From assembly GCF_042429235.1 (NCBI RefSeq), contig NZ_JBHMBA010000008.1: 64,000 bases of DNA. The stretch is one strand, 5' to 3'. Source of the DNA: Arthrobacter_B citreus. Lineage in GTDB: Bacteria > Actinomycetota > Actinomycetes > Actinomycetales > Micrococcaceae. Position 1 is the first letter of the stretch. Each line of letters starts with the position of its first letter. This document shows, one piece after another, positions 52,652 through 61,636 of the stretch. The translations under genes were made by a program, and so were the position numbers. Below the pieces are notes generated by a model. It had not been told where the DNA came from. It made no database searches and was given only the letters and a program-made list of their open reading frames with translations.

Positions 52652-53125
52652 GTGCCCAAAGAAAGTGGCCGTAAGGTAGTGGCCACCAACCGCAAGGCCC
52701 GGCACAATTACGAAATCCTCGACACCTATGAAGCCGGAATGGTTTTGATGGGCACCGAGGTCAAGTCCCTCCGCGAGGGCCGGGCGTCCCTGGTGGATGG
52801 GTTTGGCACCTTCTACAACGATGAACTCTGGCTCGAAGCTGCCTACATTCCCGAGTATCTCAACGGCAGCTGGACCAACCATTCCGCCCGCCGGCGCCGG
52901 AAACTGCTGCTGCACCGTGAGCAGCTGGACAAGATTATGCAGAAGACCCGGGAATCCGGATTCACCATCGTCCCGCTTCAGCTGTATTTCCTGGACGGGC
53001 GGGCCAAGGTGGAGATCGCTGTGGCCCGCGGTAAGCGGGACTACGACAAGCGCCAGACCCTGCGGGAGAAGCAGGATAACCGGGAAGCCTTGCGTGACAT
53101 GCGGGAGAAAAACCGGGGCGCCTGA
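52652..53125 (+). CDS. smpB: SmpB tmRNA-binding protein
   Basis: Binds tmRNA and brings it to stalled ribosomes. It has 157 residues, an OB-like beta barrel (EILDTYEAGMVLMGTEVKSLR, LEAAYIPEY), and a basic C-terminal tail KRDYDKRQTLREK that inserts into the mRNA channel. The tmRNA gene lies about 530 bp downstream. Confidence 0.97.
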   Translation: MPKESGRKVVATNRKARHNYEILDTYEAGMVLMGTEVKSLREGRASLVDGFGTFYNDELWLEAAYIPEYLNGSWTNHSARRRRKLLLHREQLDKIMQKTRESGFTIVPLQLYFLDGRAKVEIAVARGKRDYDKRQTLREKQDNREALRDMREKNRGA

Positions 53126-53487
53126 TGAGCGGGACGTTCTGGGCGCTCCAGTCCGGGGAGGAAACTCCGGAGCGTAAGGTCAGGACTCCGTTGTGGGCAT
53201 GGATCGTTACCATCGCCGATCTGCTGATCGTGCTGTCGGTGATCCCTGTCGTGATCCTGGTGGTTGTTCCCTTCTTTTTCGTTTACTACGTGTATCTGGC
53301 ATCCCTGCTGGTCTGGATTGCACCGTTGCTCATTGCGGCCAATGTGGCCCTGTTCAGCTGGGCCCTGCGGCGGAAGGCGGCAGGCAAAGCGGCACTCAGC
53401 ATCCTTGGAGTCTTTTTCGCGGTCATCTCCTGGGTGGTCCTCAAGCTGTGGGAAATGCCCATCATTGTCTTCGGCATTTCCTTTTAG
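53125..53487 (+). CDS. Small membrane protein after smpB, unknown function
   Basis: A 120-residue protein with three membrane helices (about 30-50, 54-78 and 90-115). Its ATG overlaps the smpB stop (TGATG). The N-terminal EETPERKVRTPLWAWIV is polar. No family is recognised. Confidence 0.65.
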   Translation: MSGTFWALQSGEETPERKVRTPLWAWIVTIADLLIVLSVIPVVILVVVPFFFVYYVYLASLLVWIAPLLIAANVALFSWALRRKAAGKAALSILGVFFAVISWVVLKLWEMPIIVFGISF

Positions 53488-53651
53488 CCGGACCTTCCGG
53501 CTCCGTCCGGCTCCCACAGGAAGAGAAGGCGGCGGGATGGGCTATGATTAACCAACCGGTCCCCGGACCGGGTGCGGTGCATGAGCGGTACATGAGCGTG
53601 TTGGTGTCCGTGACTGCGCCGGGTTTGATAACTGAACAGATGAAGTACCAA
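53488..53651 (+). promoter_or_regulatory. Region upstream of tmRNA gene
   Basis: This 164-bp region contains TTGGTG (about 53599) and TGATAA (about 53624), 19 bp apart, a plausible promoter for ssrA. An inverted CCGGTCCCCGGACCGG lies near 53560. The mature 5' end is made by RNase P, so transcription may start somewhat before 53652. Confidence 0.35.
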
Positions 53652-54018
53652 GGGGATGACAGGTTTCGACGGTGTTAGTCGAGACAGGTGAAGCGGGCCG
53701 AGGATGCAGGGTTATCTCGTAAACGCTCCTTGCAAAACAATAAGTGCCGATTCAAAGCGCACTGACTTCGCTCTCGCTGCCTAAGCAGCGGGCATAGTCC
53801 GTCAGCCCGGGAATGCTCTCGTCCCGGATCCTGGCGTCATTTAGAGGGCCACTGCTGAACATGCTCGCCGTTGGCGTGTTCGGGACTCTTAGACGGCTGG
53901 GCCCGGATCAGCTGCTTGTCTGCATGACAGCTGGGGCCGAGAAAATCCACCGCAGACTGCGCCCGGAGAAGCCCTGACAACACGACATCGGACGGGGGTT
54001 CAATTCCCCCCATCTCCA
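53652..54018 (+). ncRNA. ssrA: tmRNA
   Basis: The 5' end GGGGATGACAGGTTTCGACG and the 3' end GGTTCAATTCCCCCCATCTCC can form the tRNA-like acceptor (GGGGATG with CATCTCC), with A at 54018 as discriminator. CCA is not encoded. The tag reading frame begins at GCC 53746 and ends TAA at 53782-53784; it encodes ADSKRTDFALAA. The FALAA end is what ClpXP-type proteases recognise. The length of about 367 nt is normal. SmpB is encoded upstream. Confidence 0.97.
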
Positions 54019-54041
54019 CACCTGAAACAGTCTCCATCGCG

Positions 54042-54088
54042 AAAAGCGGGAAAAGTGCCCCCGGGCGCCTTTCCCGCTTTTTGTTTTT
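54042..54088 (+). terminator. Rho-independent terminator of ssrA
   Basis: AAAAGCGGGAAA (54042-54053) pairs with TTTCCCGCTTTT (54070-54081), with a T-rich tail (TTGTTTTT). The stem is intact and close to the tmRNA 3' end. Confidence 0.88.
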
Positions 54089-54362
54089 CCGGACGTCCCG
54101 GGCCCGGGAGTCGTTAGTCACACGTCCCCGTTTTTCGGCTCCAGCAACCGGGAGCGGGGGAGGACGGGCGGCAGGAATTGCTAGACTGGCTGGAGTCGGA
54201 AAGCTGTTCGCAAGGCAGCGCATTCGGCGTTCCGCTGTCGGAGGTCCCGCGGATACAGCGGCGCCCCGGCGCTGCGGTTCGGCAGCATCCGCCCGTACGC
54301 ACTCCGTCCGGGCAAATGAGCTATCACCGGTCGAAAAGACCCTGTAGGAGACGCACCACTTT
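54089..54362 (+). promoter_or_regulatory. Region upstream of the UDG-like gene
   Basis: There is no gene here. A 14-bp perfect palindrome TCCCGGGCCCGGGA lies at 54096-54109. TAGACT at 54182-54187 is a -10 candidate. TAGGAGAC before 54363 is the likely ribosome site, though about 12 nt from the ATG. Confidence 0.4.
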
Positions 54363-54998
54363 ATGCAAAGCCTGGACCATGGAACACAGTCCGAAGAACT
54401 CTGGAACCGCCGCTATGACGAGAACGTCGCTGAAGTAAATCAGCTGTGTGACTCGCTGAAGGCGCTGAAGCCCGGCACAGAGGTACCCTACGTCGATCCG
54501 ATGCATGACGTGGGAGACACCCGCATTGTGAGTCTGTTCTCCAACATTGGCACCGCGCACAAATCCGGTTTTATTACGGCCGGCGATGACGATGCCATTG
54601 CCCGGCTCCTCGGCGTCCATTGGCAGGTGGGCCTTCGCCCGGAGTACGTCATGCCCTGGAACACCTACCCCTGGTTTGTTCCCGGAGAGCCCAATGGCAA
54701 GCTGACCAAGGAACAGATCCAGGAAGGCTTGAAGCCGCTGCTGCGCTTCCTTGCGCTGGTGCCGCGTGCCTCTGTGATCGTTGCCCACGGTACTGAGGCC
54801 CAGCGGCTTTGCGCTGCCTTCCTCAAGACGGAAAACCGGATGATCTACCGCCGCAGCTTCAAGATCTACAAGGCCCGTTCCGTCGACGGCCGGGCCTTCG
54901 GCGCCACGGCTGAGCGGCAGGAAGAGGGACTGGCCGCCATGCGTATTGCCTACAAGGACGCCATGGCCCGGACCGGGCTGGCTCTGCCGGGCAAGTAA
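54363..54998 (+). CDS. Uracil-DNA glycosylase superfamily-like protein
   Basis: A 211-residue protein. The central part LRPEYVMPWNTYPWF and RASVIVAHGTEAQRL resembles UDG-fold enzymes, and many actinobacterial genomes annotate it so. Classical UDG motifs (GQDPY, HPSPLS) are not apparent, so enzymatic activity is unsure. A short basic C-terminal helix ends the protein. It stands alone between terminators. Confidence 0.6.
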   Translation: MQSLDHGTQSEELWNRRYDENVAEVNQLCDSLKALKPGTEVPYVDPMHDVGDTRIVSLFSNIGTAHKSGFITAGDDDAIARLLGVHWQVGLRPEYVMPWNTYPWFVPGEPNGKLTKEQIQEGLKPLLRFLALVPRASVIVAHGTEAQRLCAAFLKTENRMIYRRSFKIYKARSVDGRAFGATAERQEEGLAAMRIAYKDAMARTGLALPGK

Positions 54999-55014
54999 GC
55001 ACCCCCATCCCCAA

Positions 55015-55053
55015 AAGCAGGCGCCCCGCAGAATCTCTGCGGGGCGCCTGCTT
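55015..55053. terminator. Bidirectional terminator after the UDG-like gene
   Basis: AAGCAGGCGCCCCGCAGA (55015-55032) pairs perfectly over 18 bp with 55036-55053, with a 3-nt loop. It lies between convergent genes. Confidence 0.9.
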
Positions 55054-55078
55054 CGTTGGGCCTGGTCGTCGTCCTTGC

Positions 55079-55477
55079 CTAGTGACCGGTGCCGGCGGAA
55101 CCGGACGGACGGTCGGCGGCGGGGACATCCACGTAGCCAATGAACCGGGTGCCGATGCCGTCGTACTCTCCGCGGATCAGTCCGTCGGCCAGGTCCGGCA
55201 GGTCCCGTCCGGGATGGTCGGCGCAGGCCAGGAAGGCGAACTGCGGCCACCACTTCTTGGGGCGGGCATTCTCGCGGTAGCCGCAGACAACGCACTCCAG
55301 CTCGACCCACACGGGCCGCTTACCGGTGCGGTTGGCCCGCGACTGGAGAAGCCACTGCGGGGGGTTGGACTGAATCTCGGCAAGTTCCTGTTCCGTCAGG
55401 CGCGGGGGAATTCCGTGACGGGCGGCCATTTCAAGGGGAATGTCTAAGGCAAGTGCAGCCTGGCGTCTGGTAATCAT
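55079..55477 (-). CDS. Conserved actinobacterial protein (DUF5997-like)
   Basis: A 132-residue protein starting MITRRQAALALDIPLEMAAR. The middle part has WVELECVVCGYRENARPKKWWPQF, with a short Cys pair, and ends RFIGYVDVPAADRP. It is seen across actinobacteria, possibly as DUF5997; no function is known. ATG 55477 is chosen because TATCGT (minus, 55486-55491) ends 8 nt before it, as for leaderless genes. ATG 55483 is an alternative. Confidence 0.7.
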   Translation of the reverse strand: MITRRQAALALDIPLEMAARHGIPPRLTEQELAEIQSNPPQWLLQSRANRTGKRPVWVELECVVCGYRENARPKKWWPQFAFLACADHPGRDLPDLADGLIRGEYDGIGTRFIGYVDVPAADRPSGSAGTGH

Positions 55478-55558
55478 CCCCATCAACGATACGGGACCGG
55501 GTGGGTCGGCGACGTCGTCCCGCTCAGGCCCGCCCCCATGGCGGGGTCTTCCCAAGCG

Positions 55559-55590
55559 AAGGGCCGGACCGCTGAAGCGGTCCGGCCCTT
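55559..55590 (-). terminator. Terminator after the DUF1269-like gene
   Basis: AAGGGCCGGACCGCT (55559-55573) pairs perfectly with 55576-55590. It lies just past the stop at 55644 of the minus-strand gene. Confidence 0.75.
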
Positions 55591-55643
55591 CGTCGGCAGC
55601 TGTCCCGGAGGAACCGGCCGCCATGGATCAGGAGTGTGGAGGA

Positions 55644-56135
55644 TTAGTCGGCGAATGCCTGGCGCAGGTTCGCTTCCTGCTCCTTGGAGAGGTTCGTCGC
55701 GATGAGCTTGGCATCGGGGAAGCTGCTGCGGAACGAGTCGAGGACCCGGTCCTCGACAGCATCAGTGGACAGGACAAACAAGGCCGATGTTCCCGGCGTA
55801 ACTTCCGCACGCACCTGCTTGATGAAGTTGTCGTCGATGCCCACATCCACCATGGAAGCTGAAAGGGCGCCCACCGCAGCGCCCACCACCAGGCCGATCA
55901 GCGGGATGAAGAAAATGAGGCCGAACAGCAGACCCCAAAACCCTCCGCCCAGGGCTCCGGCACCAACGAGATGGTGTTCCTGGATGGTTCGCGGCTTCTT
56001 CTTATCCTGCGGCCAGGAAACGATGGCCGAATCCTGCACGTTGATGAGGCCCTGCGACTGCAGGCTGGAGAGGGTCTCGGTGGCCTGCTCAGCGGCCCCC
56101 GAATCCGGGAATTTCCATACGGTCAATGTTGCCAT
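55644..56135 (-). CDS. DUF1269-type membrane-associated protein
   Basis: A 163-residue protein. MATLTVWKFPDSGAAEQATETL begins a ferredoxin-like domain, followed by a Gly/Ala hydrophobic hairpin (about 58-95, LGGGFWGLLFGLIFFIPLIG) and a second alpha/beta half with FVLSTDAVEDRVLDSF. It resembles DUF1269 proteins, often stress-linked membrane proteins. GGAGGC precedes the ATG at 56135. Confidence 0.8.
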   Translation of the reverse strand: MATLTVWKFPDSGAAEQATETLSSLQSQGLINVQDSAIVSWPQDKKKPRTIQEHHLVGAGALGGGFWGLLFGLIFFIPLIGLVVGAAVGALSASMVDVGIDDNFIKQVRAEVTPGTSALFVLSTDAVEDRVLDSFRSSFPDAKLIATNLSKEQEANLRQAFAD

Positions 56136-56379
56136 TGCATGCCTCCAAAGGCTCGAGATCCAGAAAACGTCCGCGCGGTAGGACCGGCGGAGTAGCGCCC
56201 ACACTAATGACCCCTTGAAGCCGGTGACAAGGAAACCGGTCCACACGGGCAGGACTGGCCGCGGTGCGGCCCATGCCCCTGTCCGCCGAGGGGCGTTCGA
56301 CGTAAAATGCTCGGACTTGCGTGTGCAGGCGGCTGATGCGCCGAGCCTGCGGCCGGAGGGCTGACCGAGAGGCACAATA

Positions 56380-58089
56380 ATGGATGATCCTGATCGGCCG
56401 GCGTGGTGGACAAACGCCGTCGTCTACCAAATCTACCCCCGCAGCTTTGCCGACAGCACCGGCAACGGCAGCGGTGACCTGACCGGGATCACTGAGAAGC
56501 TGGACTACCTCGCGGAGCTTGGGGTGGACGTAATCTGGCTGTCGCCGGTCCACGAGTCGCCCCAGTTCGACAACGGATACGACATCAGCAACTACCGCCG
56601 GATAGATTCCATGTACGGCTCCGAGGCTGACTTTGACGAACTGCTCGACGGGATCCATGCCCGGGGCATGAAGCTGATCATGGATCTGGTGGTGAACCAC
56701 ACGTCCAGCGAGCACGAGGGCTTCCGCAGGTCCGCGTCCAGCCGGGACAGCGGGGAACGGCACTCGTATTGGTGGAGGGATGCGCGGCCCGGATTCGAGC
56801 CCGGGGAGCCGGGGGCCGAGCCCAACAACTGGGGTTCCCACTTCGGCGGCTCTGCGTGGACTTACCATCCGGCCACGGAGCAGTACTACCTGCACCTTTT
56901 CACTCCGCAGCAGCCGGACTTGAACTGGGAGAACCCGCAGGTCCGGGCCAAGGTGTACGCCATGATGAACTGGTGGATGGACCGGGGAGTGGACGGGTTC
57001 CGGATGGACGTCATCAACTTCATTTCCAAAGACCCGGCACTGCCCGACGGCGTGGTGGAGCCCGGGGGCGTCTGGGGCGACGGTGCGCCGTACTTCACCT
57101 CCGGGCCGCGCATCCACGAGTTTCTGCAGGAGATGCGGCGGGCCGTGTTCGAGAACAGGACCGGCGACTACCTGACGGTCGGGGAGACCCCGGGGGCCAC
57201 AGTGGACCAGGCTGTTCTGTTTACCGATCCCCACCGCGGTGAGCTGGATATGGTTTTCCAGTTTGAACACGTCAGCCTGGACCAGCGCCCCGGAAACAAA
57301 TGGGACCATCACAGCCTGGACCTGCGCGACCTGAAGACCAGTTGGAACCGCTGGCAGCGGGGACTCTCGGAAACCGGCTGGAACAGTCTGTACCTGGGCA
57401 ACCATGACCAGCCGCGGCATGTGTCCCGGTTCGGCGACGACGGCGCGTACCGGTACGAATCCGCAACCCTGTGGGCTACCCTGCTGCACCTGCACCGTGG
57501 AACTCCCTATGTTTACCAGGGCGAGGAACTGGGGATGACCAACGCCGGCTTTACCACCATCGAGGACTACCGTGACGTGGAATCCCGCAATTTTTATGCG
57601 GATGCCGTCAACCGGGGAACCGACCCGGCGGCCGCGCTGAGTGCCCTGGCGGCGATGAGCCGGGACAATGCCCGGACGCCCATGCAGTGGACCGGCGGAC
57701 CCAACGCCGGTTTCACATCCGGGACGCCGTGGATACCGGTGAACGCAAACTACCCTTCCATCAACGCTGAAAGGGACCGTGCATCGGACCGGTCGATCTA
57801 CCGCTACTACCAAAAGCTGATCCGTCTTCGGCATGAATCGCAGGTGGTGGCACTCGGAGACTTTCACCTGCTCGACGCCGGTCATCCCGTGCTCTACGCG
57901 TTCCGCCGCAGCCGCGGAGACCAGCAGTTCCTTGTGAGCGCAAACGTGTCCGGCGAGGATTTGGAGCTTCCATCGAACCTGGGGTCAGGAGACCTCATCC
58001 TGGGAAACTACGGCGATGCGGGACATCCCCACCGGCTGCGGCCCTGGGAGGCGCGGATCCTGGATATATCGACGTATGAGGGCGGGTAG
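56380..58089 (+). CDS. GH13 alpha-glucosidase / oligo-1,6-glucosidase
   Basis: Cytosolic alpha-amylase-family hydrolase, 569 residues, that cleaves short alpha-glucosides. A (beta/alpha)8 barrel has nucleophile Asp210 (GFRMDVIN), acid/base Glu269 (LTVGETPG) and Asp343 (LGNHDQPR). A C-terminal beta domain follows. The family also contains isomaltulose- and sucrose-acting members, so the substrate is unsure. TAAAAT at 56303-56308 is a -10 candidate. Confidence 0.92.
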   Translation: MDDPDRPAWWTNAVVYQIYPRSFADSTGNGSGDLTGITEKLDYLAELGVDVIWLSPVHESPQFDNGYDISNYRRIDSMYGSEADFDELLDGIHARGMKLIMDLVVNHTSSEHEGFRRSASSRDSGERHSYWWRDARPGFEPGEPGAEPNNWGSHFGGSAWTYHPATEQYYLHLFTPQQPDLNWENPQVRAKVYAMMNWWMDRGVDGFRMDVINFISKDPALPDGVVEPGGVWGDGAPYFTSGPRIHEFLQEMRRAVFENRTGDYLTVGETPGATVDQAVLFTDPHRGELDMVFQFEHVSLDQRPGNKWDHHSLDLRDLKTSWNRWQRGLSETGWNSLYLGNHDQPRHVSRFGDDGAYRYESATLWATLLHLHRGTPYVYQGEELGMTNAGFTTIEDYRDVESRNFYADAVNRGTDPAAALSALAAMSRDNARTPMQWTGGPNAGFTSGTPWIPVNANYPSINAERDRASDRSIYRYYQKLIRLRHESQVVALGDFHLLDAGHPVLYAFRRSRGDQQFLVSANVSGEDLELPSNLGSGDLILGNYGDAGHPHRLRPWEARILDISTYEGG

Positions 58090-58136
58090 GCCGTTTCAGC
58101 CGCTGTTTCGCTGTCCCTGGGGCTAAAGTTGCTGCT

Positions 58137-58583
58137 GTGACAGACGAAGATTACGCTCCTGCCCGGGTCGGCGCGCCGGTTGCTGCCGCCGCTCCACGCA
58201 GGACCGGGACCGCCACTGCCCGGCAGATCTTGGCTTTCGCCCTGGAAACTGCACTCCTGTTCTCCGTTGCGTATGGAGCGATCACCGCCTTCCCCACCTA
58301 CAAAGTTGTTGCAGCAGCGGCGGCGCTGGCCATCGGCATGCTGCTCTGGGGCGTGCTGATGGCGCCCCGGGCCAGGAACCGGCTGCCCTGGCCGGCGCTG
58401 CCCCTGGTGGCAGCGGGTGCTTTTCTGGCCGGAGCCGGAACGTTGATGCTGAGCGGACTGCCTCTTCCCGCCGTTCTTTTGGCCACAGCAGCAGTCGTCA
58501 ACTTGGTATGGGATTTGGCTTCCGGAAAGCCTGCTGCCGCCGCCCCGGCCAAGACCCGCGGACGGCGCTCGGCCAGACGCTGA
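58137..58583 (+). CDS. YrdB-like (DUF2568) membrane protein
   Basis: A 148-residue protein with four membrane helices. FALETALLFSVAYGAITAFP and LLWGVLMAPRARNRL match YrdB/DUF2568. Function unknown. The GTG is 47 bp after the glucosidase stop, so the two genes may be co-transcribed. The C-terminus is Ala/Arg rich. Confidence 0.8.
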   Translation: MTDEDYAPARVGAPVAAAAPRRTGTATARQILAFALETALLFSVAYGAITAFPTYKVVAAAAALAIGMLLWGVLMAPRARNRLPWPALPLVAAGAFLAGAGTLMLSGLPLPAVLLATAAVVNLVWDLASGKPAAAAPAKTRGRRSARR

Positions 58584-58622
58584 GATCTGCAGAGCGCCCC
58601 GCTGGACTTTGGAAAGAACCCT

Positions 58623-59735
58623 TCAACGGGCGGTGAGGGACTCAGCAAACAGCGGTCCCAGCCCGGCGAAGCCTGCCCGGCGAACGGCGTCGCGCTGCCG
58701 CTGCGCACCGGTTCCGGCGTCGAGCACATGCGCTATCCCGGCCCGGACATAGCGGTAGTCGCCGGAGTCTTCCAAGGCGGGCCGAATATAACTTAGCAGC
58801 GCGCTGAGCTGGCTGGCCGCGCTCCGGCTTTGGTGTCCGCCCGCGGGGCCGTGGTCCAGCAAATTCCCGCCCAACCCAAAACGCGCAGCCTGCCATAGCC
58901 CGGCATCAAGAATTTCCGGATCGGCGAGCGTGTCGGGGCTGCCTTCGGGGTCGCTGCCCGCCTCGGCCAGGAGCGTGGTCACCAGTCCGCGGATCATCAG
59001 GGCCAGCAGAACGGCGTCCCGAGCCTCCAGCTGCGCGTCCGCCACGCGGACCTCCACGGTGGGGAAGTTGTTGGATAACCGGGCAATCCAGCCGATGTGC
59101 CCCGGGTCGAGAACTACGTCGGTGGCTGTCAGGCGTGCGAGCCGGGCGTCGTAGTCAGCGGCGCTGAGGAAGTACGGCGCAAAGCCCTGCACCGTCCACC
59201 GCCGGTAATGGATGATCCGCCAGCTCGCGAACCTGCTGTCCCTTCCCAGCCAATATGGTGAGTTTGCGCTGAGAGCTCCAAGCGTGGCCAGCCACGGCCG
59301 CAGCCTGTTCAGGACCTGCACTCCCTCGTCCCGGCTGGGAACCGCCACATGGACATGGGTTCCGTTGACATACTGCTCATCCCCTACGCCGCCGGCCATT
59401 TCACCCATTTGCCGATAGCGCACTGTTTCACTGACCATGGCGGGACCGGCGTCGGACAGGGGAGCGGCGCCGGTCGGCGCGGCGGAGAGCCCCTCGGCAG
59501 AGGCAGCAGCCGCGAGGCGTCCACGGAAGTCGAGCAGGGAGTCCAGGGCTTCTCCCGGATCGCTGCAGATCGGAGTGGTGCTCTCCACCTGGCAGGCCAG
59601 GAATTCCGCATCGCTGGTGAAGCTTTTGCCGTCTCCGGGGGTCATGGCGGCGATAACCTCAGCGGCGCGGATACTGGGCGCCAATGTCACCGGATCCGTC
59701 AGCAGGAATTCTTCTTCGATACCGAAAGTGACCAT
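58623..59735 (-). CDS. YbdK-type carboxylate-amine ligase
   Basis: A 370-residue glutamate-cysteine ligase 2 family enzyme. MVTFGIEEEFLLTDP is the usual N-terminus, so ATG 59735 is chosen (AGGGG upstream) over GTG 59753. GTHVHVAVPSRDEG and FPTVEVRVADAQLE are conserved ATP/metal sites. It has weak gamma-glutamylcysteine synthetase activity in E. coli; the natural substrate is uncertain. It is convergent with the YrdB-like gene (39 bp). Confidence 0.88.
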   Translation of the reverse strand: MVTFGIEEEFLLTDPVTLAPSIRAAEVIAAMTPGDGKSFTSDAEFLACQVESTTPICSDPGEALDSLLDFRGRLAAAASAEGLSAAPTGAAPLSDAGPAMVSETVRYRQMGEMAGGVGDEQYVNGTHVHVAVPSRDEGVQVLNRLRPWLATLGALSANSPYWLGRDSRFASWRIIHYRRWTVQGFAPYFLSAADYDARLARLTATDVVLDPGHIGWIARLSNNFPTVEVRVADAQLEARDAVLLALMIRGLVTTLLAEAGSDPEGSPDTLADPEILDAGLWQAARFGLGGNLLDHGPAGGHQSRSAASQLSALLSYIRPALEDSGDYRYVRAGIAHVLDAGTGAQRQRDAVRRAGFAGLGPLFAESLTAR

Positions 59736-59859
59736 GTAGTACCCCTGTTCCACAGCAGTGAAGTCAGTTGGACTGGACCGGGAGCCCCTCTGGGCCGGAG
59801 CCCCAGATTACATGCGTCGGGGCCGTGGGCGACAGGTACCGGCCCAGTGGCGGGGCGGC

Positions 59860-59880
59860 GGCCGGCGGCTGCCGCCGGCC
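59860..59880. repeat. Short GC-rich inverted repeat after the methyltransferase gene
   Basis: GGCCGGCGGC and its exact complement flank a single T. It lies 16 bp past the methyltransferase stop, so it may help to end its transcription. Confidence 0.45.
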
Positions 59881-59896
59881 CGCGGCCTCCCCGGAG

Positions 59897-60712
59897 TCAG
59901 GAGGACTGGACGTCCGGGGTGCCGGCGTTCGAGCGGAGCATCCGCCAGGAGAGGGTCAAATAGGGCAGGTCCACCGGTTCACCGGGGCGGTACCCCAGAT
60001 GGTCAAAGAGATACCAGGTCAGGTTGGCGAGGACCTTGCCGCGCACCGGTTCGGCGGCTGAGAGGTAGTAGGACCTGGATTTTGCCAGCTCCATCAGGTC
60101 CTCCGGCGTCATGGGCTGGGACCAGTGCGTGACGTGGGAGGCATCCGGCACGAACTCCGGGCCAACCACCGGCCGGAAACCCGGCCGCAGCACGTCGCCG
60201 GCGTGGATGATGCGGGAGTAGCGGTGCACCCAGGGGACGCTGACATCGAGCTGGTTCCAAATCAGTCCCAAAATCCCGCCGGGGCGCAGGATGCGGGAAA
60301 TTTCGGTGCTGGCTGCGAGCGGATCGCACCAATGCCATGCCTGGGCCACTGTGACAGCGTCCATCGACGCCGGGGGCAGTCCCGTGCTTTCGGCGGTTCC
60401 GACGACGGCCTCCACGCCCGGCAGCGACTGCTGCAGTTGCCGGAGCATGTCAGCGGAGGGATCGACGGCGGTGGGCCGGTACCCGGCGGCCACCAGGGGG
60501 CGGGTGTACTTGCCGGTTCCGGCGCCGACGTCGGCCACCTGGGCTCCAGGGACCGCGGCGGGACCCTGGATTCCGGTAAAGAGCCAGCGGACCGCTTCCT
60601 GCGGGTAGCCGGGGCGGATGCGGTCATAGTGCTCTCCGCCGGCCTCGTAGCTGCGCGCCAGTTCGCGCCGCCGCACTGCCTCAAGCCGCGGACCCGGTGT
60701 TGCGCCAACCAT
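59897..60712 (-). CDS. Class I SAM-dependent methyltransferase
   Basis: A 271-residue protein with Rossmann motif I VADVGAGTGKYTRPL, then AVDPSADML and VTVAQAWHWCDP (motif IV region). This is a Methyltransf_11/UbiE-like type and the substrate is unknown. It follows hisN by 2 bp (hisN stop 60715), so the genes are probably co-transcribed. Confidence 0.85.
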   Translation of the reverse strand: MVGATPGPRLEAVRRRELARSYEAGGEHYDRIRPGYPQEAVRWLFTGIQGPAAVPGAQVADVGAGTGKYTRPLVAAGYRPTAVDPSADMLRQLQQSLPGVEAVVGTAESTGLPPASMDAVTVAQAWHWCDPLAASTEISRILRPGGILGLIWNQLDVSVPWVHRYSRIIHAGDVLRPGFRPVVGPEFVPDASHVTHWSQPMTPEDLMELAKSRSYYLSAAEPVRGKVLANLTWYLFDHLGYRPGEPVDLPYLTLSWRMLRSNAGTPDVQSS

Positions 60713-60714
60713 CG

Positions 60715-61524
60715 CTACAGCAGGTCGTCCAGGCCCGGGTTCAAACGGTTCAGCACCTCGCTGTGGAGGGCTCCGTTGGTGGCCAGGGCGTTGCCGCCAA
60801 ACGGTCCGTCTTCGCCTTCCAGCGAGGTGAAGCGGCCGCCGGCTTCAGTGATAATCGGCACCAGGGCTGCCATGTCGTAGAGGTTCAGCTCAGGCTCGCA
60901 CGCGATGTCCACGGCGCCTTCTGCCACCATGCAGTAGGACCAGAAGTCGCCAAAGGCACGCGTCCGCCAGACCGACTCGGTGAGGCCGATGAATTCGTCA
61001 AAGTTCCCGCGCTCCTTCCAGCCGCCAAGGCTGGAGTAGGACAGCGAAGCATCGGAGAGGTTGGAGACGTTGGAGACCTTCAGCCTGGTGGCGGAGGCCA
61101 GGGAACGGCCCATGTAGGCGCCCGTGCCGGTGGCCGCCCACCAACGTTTGCCCAGCGCCGGCGCACTGACGACGCCAAGGACCGGGACGCCGTCGTCCAC
61201 CAGGGAAATCAGCGTGGCCCAGACGGGAACGCCGCGGATAAAGTTCTTGGTGCCGTCGATGGGGTCGATGACCCAGCGGCGCGGGCCGGAGCCGGTGGAT
61301 CCGAATTCCTCGCCGAGGACGGCGTCGCGGGGCCGGGCGCGGGAAAGCTGGCCCCGAATGGCGTCTTCGGCTGCCTTGTCCGCGTCGGTCACTGGGGTCA
61401 GGTCAGGTTTTGTTTCAACCTTCAGGTCCAGTGCCTTGAAGCGGGACATGGTCTGGTCGTCCACGGAATCGGCCATGACGTGGGCGAGTCGCAGATCATC
61501 GTTGTAGTTCTGAGCGAACGGCAT
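60715..61524 (-). CDS. hisN: Histidinol-phosphatase (inositol monophosphatase family)
   Basis: Removes phosphate from L-histidinol phosphate in histidine synthesis. It has 269 residues, with FIG/IMPase motifs VTDADKAAEDAIR, GEEFG, WVIDPIDGTKNFIRG and LYDMAALVPIITEAGG. The ATG at 61524 has AAGGATAAG upstream. Its place beside rsgA and aroA is conserved in actinobacteria. A general inositol phosphatase is the alternative. Confidence 0.88.
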   Translation of the reverse strand: MPFAQNYNDDLRLAHVMADSVDDQTMSRFKALDLKVETKPDLTPVTDADKAAEDAIRGQLSRARPRDAVLGEEFGSTGSGPRRWVIDPIDGTKNFIRGVPVWATLISLVDDGVPVLGVVSAPALGKRWWAATGTGAYMGRSLASATRLKVSNVSNLSDASLSYSSLGGWKERGNFDEFIGLTESVWRTRAFGDFWSYCMVAEGAVDIACEPELNLYDMAALVPIITEAGGRFTSLEGEDGPFGGNALATNGALHSEVLNRLNPGLDDLL

Positions 61525-61636
61525 ACTGTTCAACTTATCCTTATTCGGCGGGCGCTGCCCGCGATTGGCCGGTTCAGGCCCCGGTGCGGCGCCGTTTGGG
61601 TCACGTCGAAGGAACCGGGAACCGGCTCCGGGCGCC

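Noticed and set aside
53837..54223. Minus-strand frame over the tmRNA gene
   Set aside because: It overlaps the structured RNA and its terminator and has no recognisable product.
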